From the NCBI RefSeq assembly GCF_000003605.2, contig NW_003137329.1:419948-483947 (forward strand): 64,000 nt of DNA, given 5' to 3'. Shown here piece by piece: positions 22,601 through 34,600 of the stretch. The notes beneath the pieces are model-generated. The model searched no databases and was not told the DNA's origin. It saw nothing but the letters and a program-made list of their open reading frames with translations. This stretch comes from Saccoglossus kowalevskii (Eukaryota; Hemichordata; Enteropneusta; Harrimaniidae). The position numbers were made by a program, and so were the translations under genes. Within the stretch, counting starts at the first letter, position 1, and the number at the start of each line of letters is the position of its first letter.

Positions 22601-25539
22601 CTCAAAACAATGAAGTTCGTTAAATCTGTTATAAACATTTTAGATATATTCCTGGAAGGAAAAGATGTATAATAAGGTTATTACGAGGATACTGCAAAGT
22701 ATGCACTCAAGACAGTACGCGGTCGCATCAACCTCCGCTGCGTGTCTGTCGATACTCCCACTGTACTGTCTTCATGCATACTTTGCATTATCTTCGTAAT
22801 AACCTCATATTATTTGATTTATATTCTTCAGAAATAAATTCCAAGTGATATTAAAGTCATTTACAACATTCCATTCATTCACTTGTTCTAATTACTGTTT
22901 TACCGATGCGACAGACCTACCTTAATAACATTTCCTAATTTAGCATCAGCCACTGCTAGTTCTGCATGTGCATCCTTGGCAACTATTTTTTTCAACATTT
23001 TCTTCAAACTCTTACTCATTTTACCCTCAATGGTTGCAGTGGCAGCTGTAGATAAAAGAACAGTTTCACCAACTTTAGATCATAATTAAGTACTTAAATC
23101 TGAATCACGACATGACACATTTTGTGTAAAAGTATCCAGATAGGAAAATACATGTTTTATTATACACTATGTATTACCAAGTAATACCACAACGAACCAT
23201 TCGTGTGTTTCTATGTCGTGTATTTTTGTCCAAATACATCATAATCAACTATTTTGTTGCCTTTGTTCATAATTATTTTTTAACATCCAGGATAATCCTC
23301 AAAGTATCCATTTGATATCACACCAAGTAAACGTTTGACAAACTCTAAACAAGCCTGCAGTGCTACTAATGCCATATAACGCTACATGCAGTAACAAACT
23401 ACAAATTGTCTATTAGAATTATGGCGCTGGAACCACATTTCTGATCACAATGGTCGCTTGTCAGCCATTTTGAATTAGATCCTTAGAACAAAATATTGCG
23501 CAGCATGGGTCCCACATTTGTGTACTAAATCTGATGATACATTGAACGCATGTTAAAATTGGTGGTATGTTTTTGTTCCTAGCAATACCCCTACATAGCA
23601 TTGATAACATGTACTCTAAGTCTACAATCTATTACATTGTCTCAGACATCAAGATTGTTCTCATCAGAGTCATCAGACGAGAGGTGTAAGGTTTGTCATC
23701 ACAGACAGGTAACATGACTGCCACCCCAACCCAGAAAACAAAAACAACTGCATGTCGGCTAATTTGAGCCAGATTACTGAATCAAATGACAAGCGATGTT
23801 GTATGCAAGTACCATATATGTACACAATTTTATATGTTGCTACCTACCAGCAAGTGCATCTGTGGTGTCTTTGAATTTTTCAAACTGTTTCAACTTGACA
23901 CTGAAATAAAATTGAATGATAAGTAATTCTCAGGATTAATTGTAAATAGCACTTATCCTTAAAATTGATATTATCTTCTAATCGAGTGAATTCAACAGTC
24001 TGGGAGACAAATCTAAGTCACGAAGTAGAGAACCTCTCGATACAGTGGGGTCAAACCAACATCAAACTAATAATGGGAGTCTCCGACACATTTAATGTAA
24101 ATAGAAAATCACGATGCAATTGGCTTAATTACTTCATTCAATCATACAACTTGCTAAATAACAAATGGCAAAGTTATCCAAACAATTAAATAGTCTGAAA
24201 TGTCAGGACACAGATGCTGATGTTAGTGATAATGCTCATAAATGAACACACTGGAAAAAATGGTTCGAACAAACCAGTTCTAATCATGTCAGAGACGAGC
24301 CCTGCGTACAGTGCTGTGTGTACGGGGACGCGTTCGGTTGATAGATGTCCCCCCACAGCCCTGCGTACCCCCCATAATAATAATAAGTTAATAATAAGTA
24401 GTTTCCCAGTCGAAATCTGTTGAAATGACGATAGTTATCCGTAACAACCATTACAAAGTTATCTGAAACTGAAATGTCTTTAAAAAACGACTAGTAAAGA
24501 CGGACAAATAGTAAACGTGTAGGTACTTGAGGAATTATTCACTAAACTCTGCCATTTTTAATTTCATTCACGTGATAGAATGCGTTTGTTTTTAGGGCAA
24601 AGTAGCCGATTTCATCCACAACCGGNNNNNNNNNNNNNNNNNNNNNNNNNNNNNNNNNNNNNNNNNNNNNNNNNNNNNNNNNNNNNNNNNNNNNNNNNNN
24701 NNNNNNNNNNNNNNNNNNNNNNNNNNNNNNNNNNNNNNNNNNNNNNNNNNNNNNNNNNNNNNNNNNNNNNNNNNNNNNNNNNNNNNNNNNNNNNNNNNNN
24801 NNNNNNNNNNNNNNNNNNNNNNNNNNNCATTAAAAAAGTTATATTTTCAAAATCCCGGACCGTACGCAGGGCTGTGGTGGGGATATCTATCAACCGAACG
24901 CGTCCCCGTACACACAGCACTGTTCGCAGGGCTAGTCAGAGACGCGCATAGCAAACCAGTCAACTGGCTGCCAATATTGCCGTTTTGGTGTTCCAAGCAG
25001 TTTAAGGAGTAGTCAGAACATGATGAACTTACACTTTACTTGCTCCTTCAGCAGTCTGGAAATCTTGATATAAATTATCAACTTTCTTTAACTTCTTTTC
25101 ATCAAGAAGCTGCAAAAAAAAAGAAAAAAAAGAAGATGAAAACACGTGTATTCCCCGGGGTGTATTCCATATCAAGATCAAGGTCATTGCAATTTTGGTA
25201 GGCTTGCAAAACAGTACACAAGCCGGACGACTACATGTTGCGTTACGCATGTCAGCGACCTGTCAATGTATCAAAAACAAAAGCAAAATGAAGTTTTATT
25301 TCACACGTGGTGGAATTATACGATAAACGATTACGATCGCTCAAAGATACAAGATGGCGCAGCGCAGTGTCCCATGCGTGTCACACGTTGGACGACCATT
25401 CCGTTCAGTTAAACAGGTAACAACTCTCATAACAACCATGAAAGTAACTTCAAATCACATTTACAGATTGGCAGAACTAAAATGAAAACCATACCTTGAA
25501 AATGGCATAACCAGCCGCGGTTTCAAACAAGACCAACAT
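16638..25539 (-). CDS. NOP58: Nucleolar protein 58, box C/D snoRNP core protein, 14 exons, 558 aa
   Basis: Exons in transcript order: 25495-25539, 25033-25109, 23848-23900, 22921-23045, 21843-21979, 21648-21712, 20886-21020, 20458-20603, 20149-20275, 19531-19694, 18636-18770, 17746-18073, 17351-17439, 16638-16688 (1677 nt, frame kept throughout, GT/AG at all junctions). The N-terminus [15 protein letters not shown] is diagnostic of NOP58 rather than NOP56. The NOP N-terminal domain is followed by the coiled-coil ([15 protein letters not shown], then [12 protein letters not shown]) and the NOP domain that holds the snoRNA and 15.5K ([47 protein letters not shown]). The tail is disordered with Lys-rich (KKE/D-type) blocks and ends KKKKKDSD. 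Human NOP58 is 529 aa; the extra length is in this tail. The protein acts in the nucleolus with fibrillarin, NOP56 and 15.5K to guide rRNA 2'-O-methylation. Its introns carry four C/D snoRNA candidates and a gap-containing DNA element in intron 2. Confidence 0.96.
17136..17216 (-). ncRNA. Box C/D snoRNA candidate A1 (NOP58 intron 13)
   Basis: On the minus strand a 6-bp terminal stem (GTTGTC with GACAAC) encloses box C GATGATGA (17203-17210), a C'-like GATGATA (about 17172-17178) and box D CTGA (17142-17145). The 12 nt GTCACTACCTCC, one base before box D, is antisense to the universally conserved 18S rRNA segment GGAGGUAGUGAC. By the D+5 rule it would methylate the G just after the A of GGAGG. 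It is in sense orientation within a NOP58 intron, the usual mode for animal snoRNAs, and has a close paralogue at 19001-19080. Confidence 0.75.
18101..18178 (-). repeat. Dispersed CCAAT-palindrome repeat, copy 2
   Basis: Read on the minus strand it matches the copies at 10785 and 58864 (CTGATTGGTTAGACTGTTAG, then GTAGCCAATC, then GCATTGACTCC). It sits in NOP58 intron 11. Confidence 0.6.
18212..18256. repeat. TATG/CATA microsatellite tract
   Basis: An imperfect run of TATG, TACG and CATA tetranucleotides lies within NOP58 intron 11. Confidence 0.7.
19001..19080 (-). ncRNA. Box C/D snoRNA candidate A2 (NOP58 intron 10)
   Basis: A perfect 8-bp terminal stem (GTGTTGTC with GACAACAC) closes the RNA. 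Inside are box C GATGATGA (about 19065-19072), C'-like GATGATA and box D CTGA (19009-19012). The same GTCACTACCTCC guide precedes box D as in A1, and the box C-to-D' segment (AATCAATTTAAACTGTTA) is also shared. Between the two copies the changes are concentrated in the C'/D' linker. This conservation of boxes, stem and guide while the surrounding introns differ supports a functional RNA. Confidence 0.78.
19345..19510. mobile_element. Partial TA-MITE relative of 22148-22339
   Basis: It shares CCAGTGAAAATAC, TTTTTCAGTGAAAAT and AATAAAGTATTTCACA with the family, but the left terminus is not preserved. It lies in NOP58 intron 10. Confidence 0.45.
21473..21540 (-). ncRNA. Box C/D snoRNA candidate B1 (NOP58 intron 6)
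   Basis: The minus strand shows box C TGTGATGA (21530-21537), D' CTGA (21507-21510), C' TGATGA (21495-21500) and D CTGA (21476-21479), with canonical spacing. The terminal stem is short (GTC with GAC). The D' guide AACCTTACACCTCTCGT is identical in copy B2 at 23638, while the D guide (ATTAATATCAACGT) differs between the copies. I could not match the D' guide to rRNA or snRNA from memory. Confidence 0.72.
22148..22339. mobile_element. TA-flanked MITE (CTGTAGAATACTTTATTTT family), copy 1
   Basis: The termini are CTGTAGAATACTTTATTTTC and an inverted GAAAATAAAGTATTCCACAG, flanked by TA on both sides. The same family occurs inverted at 60162-60369 with matching interior (GCCCAAAAAGCC against GGCTTTTTGGGC). 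It lies in NOP58 intron 4 and has no coding capacity. Confidence 0.75.
22671..22811. mobile_element. Foldback element with ~48-bp arms
   Basis: The arm 22671-22718 is nearly complementary to 22763-22811 (shared AGGTTATTACGA, GCAAAGTATGCA and AGACAGTAC). The ~44-bp loop contains its own GCGG/CCGC pairing. It lies in NOP58 intron 4 and is non-autonomous. Confidence 0.7.
23638..23707 (-). ncRNA. Box C/D snoRNA candidate B2 (NOP58 intron 3)
   Basis: The minus strand has a TGTC/GACA terminal stem, box C TGTGATGA (23696-23703), D' CTGA (23673-23676), C' TGATGA (23661-23666) and D CTGA (23642-23645). The D' guide AACCTTACACCTCTCGT is shared exactly with B1; the D guide AACAATCTTGATGT is different. 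All four boxes match consensus, which is unusual by chance. Confidence 0.75.
24298..24934. mobile_element. Mutator-like (MULE-type) element with ~72-bp TIRs, gap inside
   Basis: The left terminus AGCCCTGCGTACAGTGCTGT is repeated inverted at the right end (about 24862-24934) over ~72 bp, including GGGGACGCGTTCGGTTGATAG. GTCAGAGACG is duplicated directly outside the two ends (24288-24297 and 24935-24944), a 9-10-bp target-site duplication as in Mutator-type transposons. The centre is an assembly gap (N at 24626-24827), so coding capacity is unknown. It is inserted in NOP58 intron 2. The class is inferred from TSD and TIR length only. Confidence 0.75.
24626..24827. other. Assembly gap (202 N)
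   Basis: A run of N inside the TIR element. Open frames across it are artefacts. Confidence 0.99.
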
Positions 25540-25867
25540 TTTAAATGTTTTCAACCACGAGGGCAAGCTTTCATCTACGCATGCGCACAGTCATTTTACC
25601 CAAGGTGCCTTGCAAGCAGCAAGGTCATAGGTTATTGAAAGTCAGCTGAAGGTCACGTGTTTTATATACGCCAGCAGACGAGTGCAGTGAGCAGCAGAAT
25701 AAATACCTTCCGTGCTCATTCTCTGGCCACACTCAACGGTTACCTCTTTATCCTGTTGCCGTTACAATTCCCCAGCTAGGCTGAGAAAAGTTGCATTTTG
25801 AAAAAAAAAAAAAAATCTGCCAGAGCTAAACAAATTAATTACTTTCTTCGAGAAGGAAACTGTTACC
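25540..25867. promoter_or_regulatory. Shared divergent promoter of NOP58 and JMJD4
   Basis: The two start codons face away from each other with ~340 bp between them. The interval holds CGCATGCGCA near 25578 (NRF-1-like), a CACGTG E-box at 25654-25659 (MYC/USF type, fitting a ribosome-biogenesis gene) and TATATA at 25663-25668. The transcription starts themselves cannot be read from the sequence. Confidence 0.55.
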
Positions 25868-25912
25868 ATGACAACGTTTGATGAAGATGGATGCAGCAAA
25901 CTTGACTCATGA
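25868..25912 (+). other. Overlapping upstream ORF at JMJD4 start
   Basis: ATG at 25868 in a good context (ACC before, A after) opens a 14-codon frame ending TGA at 25910-25912. It overlaps the JMJD4 starts at 25881 and 25887 in another frame and could lower JMJD4 translation or favour the stronger ATG at 25887. It matters only if transcription begins upstream of 25868. Confidence 0.4.
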
Positions 25913-28900
25913 CACTTTTCTGAAATCGTCGGATATTGATGTGAACGACGTTCGCAAAAGTCAAGTATCGGCCATCGACGTTATCACTGAAGAACTTCAC
26001 TACAGCCAGTTTTTTGTGAAGTACATGCTACCAAATCAGCCATGTTTATTTGGTTCACAGGTAACCTCTTGTTGGAAAAGTGTTAAAGATTGGGTTACGG
26101 AAGAGGGGAGACCAAATTTTAAGTTTCTGCAAGACCGTTTTGGTGAGTAATTTTGTGTATTGCAGAGCAGTAATGGGTGCTTTCTACACTCCCAAGTCTT
26201 TTGTTTGTGTACTGGTCCGGGAGCTGGAAAGACTCACTAGTATTGTGTTAAATTACAGCTGTGTACACCGGTATGGGATAGAACACTAACGTTGTCAAAC
26301 ACCTGTGATCCATTCCCTCGTTATGACCAAACGTGTACATTTAAATGGGATATATTTTTTTTTTATTGTCGACCAATAATATTTGCCTGCCCACAAACAA
26401 AAAATGCATGACTTCCAATTATATTTTAGAATATGTACAGTGAGAGATTTATAAACTGTTGTTTATTTTGTTTGCCAGGCAGAGCTGTGGTGCCAGTTGC
26501 TAACTGTGCTGGCAAACATTATGATTCTCAACCCAAAGAAGATATGTTATTCACAGATTATATAAAATATTGGAAAGATTACATTGATAGTGATTATTCA
26601 ACTGATAGGAAATGTCTCTACCTCAAGGACTGGCACTTTAACAGGTAATATTTACTCCAATTCTGTTGGAAGTAACCAGTATAATTAAACTTATCTTGAA
26701 GTTTGAAAAGTAAGAAATGTTACTTCATGGATAGTCAGAATGAATGAATAAAAAACAGCAGCAGAGTCAGCAGACGATAAGTAAACAAATACATTTTCAC
26801 TGAAACTACCAAAAATGGAGCCTTCATGTTTTTCTAATTTCTAACGGTCTTTTAAGAAAATGAAATATAGAAAAGGAGAAAACTACCAACTGATTGCAAT
26901 GTTGGCTCATGTTGTGATTGTGACCCCATGATACATCAAAAGTTCAATCTGTGTGCATGGACCAATCAGATTACTGGGATTAAATCTTATAGTATGGAGA
27001 TATTGAAATTATTACTTATTACGCTGCTATTATACATGGGTAAAAAGTATTTACAGTCAAACCTGTGTTAGCAACCACATCCATATAAAGACCACCTGCC
27101 TATAGTGACCACCTTTTCAGCACTACCCAGTATTTTTACTAATTCACCGTTAAGATACCAAATACCACCATAGTAATAATAAGCATTCCATTTATTACTC
27201 AATTTTGAATTTTCTGAATCAAACTTGTTCGACTTTGATCAAATGAATGTTTTTTTTTTTTGTCATAGTAACACTCCATTATTTTGTGGACAAATATATC
27301 AAATGTATGAGTTGGTGATGAATAAAAAAAATAACTAATCCTCCATATAAAGACCATTTTGGTAAGGTTTTGTGGGTGGTTACTACTCATAGGTTTCACA
27401 GTCTATTATCAATTATTCATCATAAATTTAATTTTGTTTTAAATTTTCAACTCAGGGAGTATCCGGGATATACTGCATACAAGACTCCAGTGTATTTCCT
27501 GTCGGATTGGTTGAATGAATTCTGGGAAAGTAGAGAAGACCAAATAGATGATTACAAATTTGTCTACATGGGACCCAAAGGATCATGGTAAACTTGATTG
27601 CTATACTGGAATTTAAGCTGAATCTGGGTTTACCGATACTCTTGCCATTTCCTTCAAAATATATGTATGGTTATATAAGGACTATGAATGCTTTCACTAA
27701 ACTCAAAATAAGTAGAAAGAGGGTTTAGAACAATCATACCCACTCACTACAATATTCCATGTTATACATGAAATTGAACGTAAGAACAGGACAAACAAAG
27801 GTTATTTCCCCATGGTGACGTTAAATGAAACATTGTATAGGATTCAATAAATGGGAAAGTATTTTCAAAGTATTTCCATACCTAATAATGTGTTCTACAC
27901 GTTTGATAATGGTCAATTTAATGAGATAAAGATATCCATATTCCTCTCTGAAACATTGGCATTTCAACATTAAACTATAAATTCAAATTTGGAATCAAAT
28001 CATTTGAATTTTGTGGCAAACATTTGTTGCACAGACCAATTTATAGTCAACATTTAACCAACTTTCTTGTGTGAGCTTTGTGGATGAAGTGGGGGAAAAT
28101 GTTTGGAATGAGCATGGATCTCAGGAAATATTCATGACTACCGGTAAATTAAGTTACCGATGTGTGTCAACCTAACATGCAGTTTCATCTAGGGCTCGTA
28201 TAGTGCTTGTCTGTGCGATGAGATTCAAGTTTTCAATACAATTTCAGTAAATTAGCTGCAATTTTTTTGTATTTATTGATCAATAGCAAGACATGTCCAT
28301 GTAACTGCATTTTTGCAAGATGGCTATCAAATTTGCTGCCTAATTTGCAAAACAGCTAACTGACATCCAAGCAATGAAAATACAGAAGTATGGCCAACTA
28401 ATACAACTTACCGTACTATCTAAACAACTTGGGGTATGCCATGTATTTGTAGGAATTCATCCCACCCTTCACCTTGGACTCAACAATAATATTGCTTCAA
28501 TGTTTATATTAACTAAACAGAAGTACCGGTAAGAAAAAATGTACAGAAATTTTGAGTTGAAAGAGTAAATTACTTTGACAATAAATCTGGCGAAAAGTAA
28601 TTCTCATATTCTCATACAGTTGCATCTTCTAACCCTATGCTATGAATGGTATGCCCCAGTTTGGATCAACAAAACATTCCCTCATTCTAGCATATACAAA
28701 TTGCAAATAAAATTGTGGAGCACAGGTATCTAATTGACACGCATTATAACAAAAAAACAAAACCTATTCTCCATAATGTTCGTTTCGATAGGACGCCATT
28801 CCATGCTGACGTATTCAGGTCATACAGCTGGTCTGCCAATGTCTGTGGGAGGAAAAAGTGGCTTTTATTTCCCCCTGGGCAAGAACAGAATCTTAAAGAT

Positions 28901-31662
28901 GTCCATGGCAACCTGGCTTATGATGTCACTTCCCCTGAGATGCATGATGGGACAAAGTACCCAAATTATGATAAAGTGTCAGGGATGCTAGAGGTAATAC
29001 AGGAAGCTGGTGAAGTCATCTTTGTACCAAGTGGATGGTATCATCAAGTTATTAATATGGTGGGTACTGCTGAGTTATGTACTCTTCTGTATTTACTGAA
29101 TGTATTAACAGTTTTTACTCTGTATAGACTTTGCCCAATGACCCATGGGGCAATCTACAACATGGTATGCAGGGAAAATCCATGTTGTATGACTGCATGC
29201 TCATAGAAAACAAAAATGTGCTCATCACAGTCCCTCTATAGATGTCAGTAATAAATGGACAGTTACTAATCAACTCTATATCAGGATTAGTAACGTAAGT
29301 TTCCTTCACTGTAACTGCCATTTCAAACACAAAATCCCAGTCATAATGTTGTCATCATCAAAATCTATAAAGTCACTGCATACTTTCCGTGGCATGGTTT
29401 CAATGTTTTGGATATAAAGAAATCACGAACGATGCACTAAGCATGCATTCAAAGTGAGGCACTTTGCATTCTGGGCATATTAACATGGCTGCAATTCGTC
29501 TCTAGAGGTGTGGATTGTTTATTTACCCGTGACGAGACTGTTTTAAAGAAATACATTCTGTTTCCAGACAGGTCTATAGAGGGACTGTGTTCTCGTAGAT
29601 AATCTGTTAAGTATCAGGTACCATGCCACCTCCATTTCATAAGTGCATGGGAAAACATGGGAATGAACGGAAATTGGCATGATAGTTTTCAGTCGGGAAA
29701 GGCATGAATAATAATAATAATAAATAGTTTTTTTGTTTTGTTTTTTTAAATGACTATAATTCAAGGGCTAATACACAACTATATAACTCACCCATCTTGT
29801 GTACACCATTGTTTTGTCAAATACTGAGTTGAATAAACTTATATAATTGGCAATCATTTTAGAAAACTCGCATAGCTGTTCAAAACATACTCTTCTCAGC
29901 AACTTTTAGACAGGAATTGCACTTAAATTTGTTCTTACTGGTATTAAAACTAATATAATAAAATAATAAAGTACTCCATGACAAGCTGCACTGAGCACTA
30001 TTGGTAGACTGACCCAGTCGTGGCAATTTTGTAATATTATTTTCTTGTAATTCATGATCTAATGTGAAATTACTATGAAAAGTAGGCGTGCACAAGGAAT
30101 TCCATTCATCTGGATCATGTATGCGTTTTAGTTGTTGCATGGAACAGGTATTATCAAAAGCTGTCTTTTCATTGGTTGGTAGGTTACAAGTCATGCTACT
30201 CATTAGCATATTTATCACCTCAAAAATGCAGTGACAAACTCCAGTGAGCATGGCAAAACCGACCAGTCATGAAAATATTTTGTCAATGCGAGAGATTCTA
30301 CAAATTTCCTCTTAACGAAATTATCATATTATTGCCACAACTGGACCTGTCTACAACATCTTATGCAATATGACAAATTATTGCATAATTATCTCATCTA
30401 TTTTCATTTAGGATGACACCATTTCTATCAACCATAACTGGATCAATGGCTGCAATGTTGATATTTGCTGGGACTTTATCCAGAGTGAGTTGAAGTCTGT
30501 AGAGGACGCCATTGCAGACTGTCGTGATATGGACGGATGGCATAAACAGTGCCAGGTAAGTACTGTAAAACAATTTATTTTCACTGACATTTAATTTCAC
30601 TAATTTGATCATATTTTTTGGCTTTTAAGTTCACGAATAGTTAGTGCCTTTACAGCATGTTGGTGATCAGATGGTTTTCAAACTTCTGTCTTGTTTTGCT
30701 GACAAAGGTTTACAAAAATGCATTCAACTACTTGTATGACAAAAGGAAATCATGATTTAGCAAATGAAATATGGTTCAAATTACATTTTAAATTTGTTTG
30801 TTTGATGCAATGAAACTTGATGCACAGGTGCTGTGGGGTACTTCAAATAGTTTACAATTGAAACATGCATATTAATTACCTAATTTGCATAGATATGTGA
30901 TTGACAGTCATTTTGAAGCCTCAGTTGGATTTCTCATCAACTTTTAGACGAAATTGTATTTTAGTCCCAAATAGTAAAAATTAAAATCACATTCTACAAA
31001 TACTCATGATTGCATTCAATAGAAAAAAAAGTACTCCATGCATTCTGATTATCAAAGAGATATTTAAATTTGTAGAGTGCTGACACATCGCCATGGAGTT
31101 TGATTTCCATTTTGAAATGGTCGTCATCTATCTTTCTATACTCTCAGAAAAATCTATGAGAAATTGAACATAGCAAAGAACTGTACTGAATTTGCTCTCT
31201 TAGTAGCACATACACTTACGTAAACAACAGAAACTTTTTTATTGTCAAAATAAGTAATATTTTAATGATTCAGTATACAACAAAATAAATGTTTGTTTTT
31301 ATACACTTTTATTCCTGATGCACTAATAAAGCAAATATGGTATTTGATTGTTTTTTTCTTAGTTAATTCTAAAAGCAAACAGTGGAATGGATTATACAGA
31401 TCTATTTACATTTCTTCATACTATTGCTAAGCAACGGATGAAGAACCTGAATACTGTCATGGCAACCAATGAAGAATTTGAGCATGTAAACTTTAATTAT
31501 CATGATGTGTTTGATTTAAACAAAATTCTGAATCTTTTAAAGCATATTTTAAAAAATAAGGATTTTTCAGAAATCGATTATGGAACTCTTCATGTTAACC
31601 CTAAAGACTTTGTTGCCAGTTTAAATCATTTTTTACATAATGAACTTACAAGTTATCTTTGA
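25881..31662 (+). CDS. JMJD4: JmjC-domain protein 4, 2-oxoglutarate/Fe(II) lysyl hydroxylase, 6 exons, ~423 aa
   Basis: Exons: 25881-26142, 26479-26644, 27456-27587, 28792-29059, 30412-30555, 31363-31662 (1272 nt, all GT/AG, frame kept). ATG 25881 has a weak context; ATG 25887 (AAG before, G after) is a good alternative two codons later. The order of blocks matches JMJD4: SQFFVKYMLPNQPC, VVPVANCAG, CLYLKDWHF, PVYFLSDWLNEFW, then the JmjC core PFHADVFRSYSWSANVCGRK. The core has the His-x-Asp iron ligands, WLLFPPGQE, the distal His in VPSGWYHQV, and DDTISINHNWINGCN. JMJD4 is known to hydroxylate a lysine of release factor eRF1 and to aid translation termination. Length is close to the human protein. 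It is head to head with NOP58 and convergent with ALS2. A 364-bp inverted-repeat element lies in intron 4. Confidence 0.95.
29226..29589. mobile_element. MITE-like element with perfect 17-bp TIR (JMJD4 intron 4)
   Basis: CACAGTCCCTCTATAGA (29226-29242) recurs exactly inverted at 29573-29589. No clear target-site duplication and no coding frame are visible. Confidence 0.55.
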
Positions 31663-34600
31663 CAGTGTGGTCTGTATGTCCCAATCTGATCACATTGAGT
31701 TCAAACACGTCACTCTTACAGCCGCACCATGTGTGAAATATTCAACAAATTTCAAACCAGACTGAACTTTTTCCCATGGCTGTTATAGCGTCTACTGGAG
31801 ATAATAGACCTTCTGTTCTTGACTCTGGGTGAATCAGCGCAGAGTCTACACGCCGTCATTGTTTTAATCTGTGATAACCCCCGGATCTTCAAATTTATGA
31901 TACAGCATCGCTGATTTGGTAGCGCCAGTTTCTTGGCACGCCCAATCAAATGACTCAATTCAACTGCAGTGAAATACAGCTTTTCCTAACATGAACACAC
32001 ACGGGTTCGTGGGTCGGTTATGAATGGCCGGCTTTAGCGAAATCGTGCGATTGGGGCGATGATACGTACCATTCTCTGCAATTATGATATTTAAATGAAA
32101 TTATTCTGGAATGTGTTTTATTCGCCATTTTTATTTTTTTACATAAAAATATATTTATGGTAAAGTAGCACAACGCTGATGTTTTCAGTCATTTCAGTGA
32201 TATTATGAGAAAACACATCTCCTTCATAGTATTCATAGTATTCAGCCAATGAGTGTTGAACATGAGCATGCTGGGTATTTCATTATTCGTTCCTGAACCC
32301 TGAATGTACTTCGCTGTCTTTGTAATAAAGGTGTTCTCAGAATACGACACTCAATGTATACTGGTTGTCATTATTCATCATAATTAACCATTAATCACCC
32401 AACCCTGTACAAACTGAATATTCTCTTTCTACAATAATAGTGTCTTTCTCTCATTTTATGATCATCAATGGCTTATTAGGTCATCAAAACCTGCAAAATA
32501 TACCATATTTTACATTACCTGTTTTCATATCCATTTGTATCTGAGTATCATTGAGGGCTCACTTGCTTGTGCAAACTTTCTTTGATCGGTCTCTAAAGCC
32601 ATACTTGTTCACAAGGATTTTCAGTCTTCATGTTGAGCTCATACTATTAATGGATTCAATCATCTTTTACAATTTCCTTTCCTGGTGGTAGTTTAATTTA
32701 TTCTTGAAATAGGCCTAGATTTGTGCACACTAAGACATAGAGCACCACTACAGAAACTGCTGTGAGTTACAGACAAAAATGCAAATTCATTACTTGAACA
32801 CTACAGTTGTCATCAGTGTAGTGTCATGTTTGATGGCCAAGTATTTTAACTTACAGCCAGTCCCCATGAAAAACTGAAGCCAGTAATGTGATTATCAAAC
32901 TCCTAGCTTACATTCCAGTTGTAGCATATCATTCTGGACAATCAGAAATATAAATCAGAGTACTGCGAAATTTTTCTTAGCAATAAATTTATTTCTTCAA
33001 CATTGATACTACACACTGCACATCATCAGAAATACTATACTATAAAATGTACACTCCTGTAATTGTTTGATACCACAGGCTAGTGATCTTTTGGTTTAGA
33101 AGTCATCATATCTACTGTAAATAAGACCAAAGTTTCAGAAATGTAGTACACGTAGACTGGATTTCAACAAGATATGAATGGATTTGCAGATGAAAATAAC
33201 AAATTGGCTTGACCAAAAACATTACCTTTCCTTCAACAGATCACCCAAGGCATGGTATCGAACTAACAGTACTAATGAAGTCAAATTAAAAAAAACTTGT
33301 TGAGCAATACACTAATGTGATATTCCTAGTGTTACAAAAAAAAAACCCAATACATATCGTTTTCAGCGTTTACAAAGTGGGCTTAGAAACACATTTGATA
33401 GTATGGACTAATCAGTTCAAGCTAAATGGTGGTGGGCTGTGTAGTATCCTCACTTGAAAATAAGACATGCTTACATTCTATCACTCAGGAAAGAAAGAAA
33501 AGAAATGGCAAACAGATAAAATAATGGCATGTTTGCGTTGAACTATGATACAGTGAATCCTGTTTAAAACAATATAAGTACTGAGGAATTTGGTTCAGTG
33601 TGCAGAGGTTTTTCATCCAAAGCAACTGAAAATATTATTATAAAGTGTCTTTTATACAAGCAAATAGAGAAGAGACAAAAAAATGTATTTGGTCTCTACC
33701 AGGGGGGAGGGTAACATTGAAAAAGGGATCGTTGGTTTGGTGTAGGCAGGTTTTTACGTACTATCTGATTGAATAAAACTTGTTTCCAATGGATTTAACA
33801 TACAATAATAGTAAAAATGCAGCAAATGTGCATTGAAATATACAACAAAAACCATGATGCAAACAAAATAGATTTAAAGGTGTAGACTTGTTTTATCTAG
33901 TCATACAAAAAATAGCAGAAATGTACAAGACTGATAAATATATTATTCAATATAACCAGTATAACGTTTCAGTTAATGTATTATTTATGAATGGTTATTC
34001 AGATTATCCATTGATAAAAGATACATTGCTTGAAATGTCTTCTTATATATGACCAGGTACTGTGATTAACTACTACCTGTTTCTATGTTATAGTTGTACC
34101 AAGATAAATGTCACCACAATATCATATGCTTATAACTAGTATTTTCAGAGTAGCAGAATAAACAAAAGAATAAATTAAGAAAACAAAGTTCATTAAAACC
34201 ATCTGCCACTTCAAATCTGCAAAAAAACACTGCACTTTTATACAATCAATTTCATAATATAAACCCAAAATTATTTTATACAGCAGTTTATGTTGATGAT
34301 GAATAACTGAAAAATAAATCAAGCACCATTCCTAAAATTGATATGTTCTGAAGCGGTGAGAATTATTTTTTTTAGAATAATTTTATTTTTTTCCAGCAGT
34401 TGCAGTTCATTCTGAAAATTACTTATCAGCCATATATTCTCTGTGAAGTACAATCTTTGCACTTACTTACATTCTAATATCAAACATTGAGGGCGCTCTG
34501 ACACCAAAATGAGGCATTCAACCCAGAGTTCATTACATGGCACTCAAAATCTGCCGTCTTTTCAATCAATAAAATAAATGGCTTTTAACATAAAATGAAT

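Noticed and set aside
24580-24951. Frames running through N (also 43286-43910)
   Set aside because: Translation of assembly gaps; no information.
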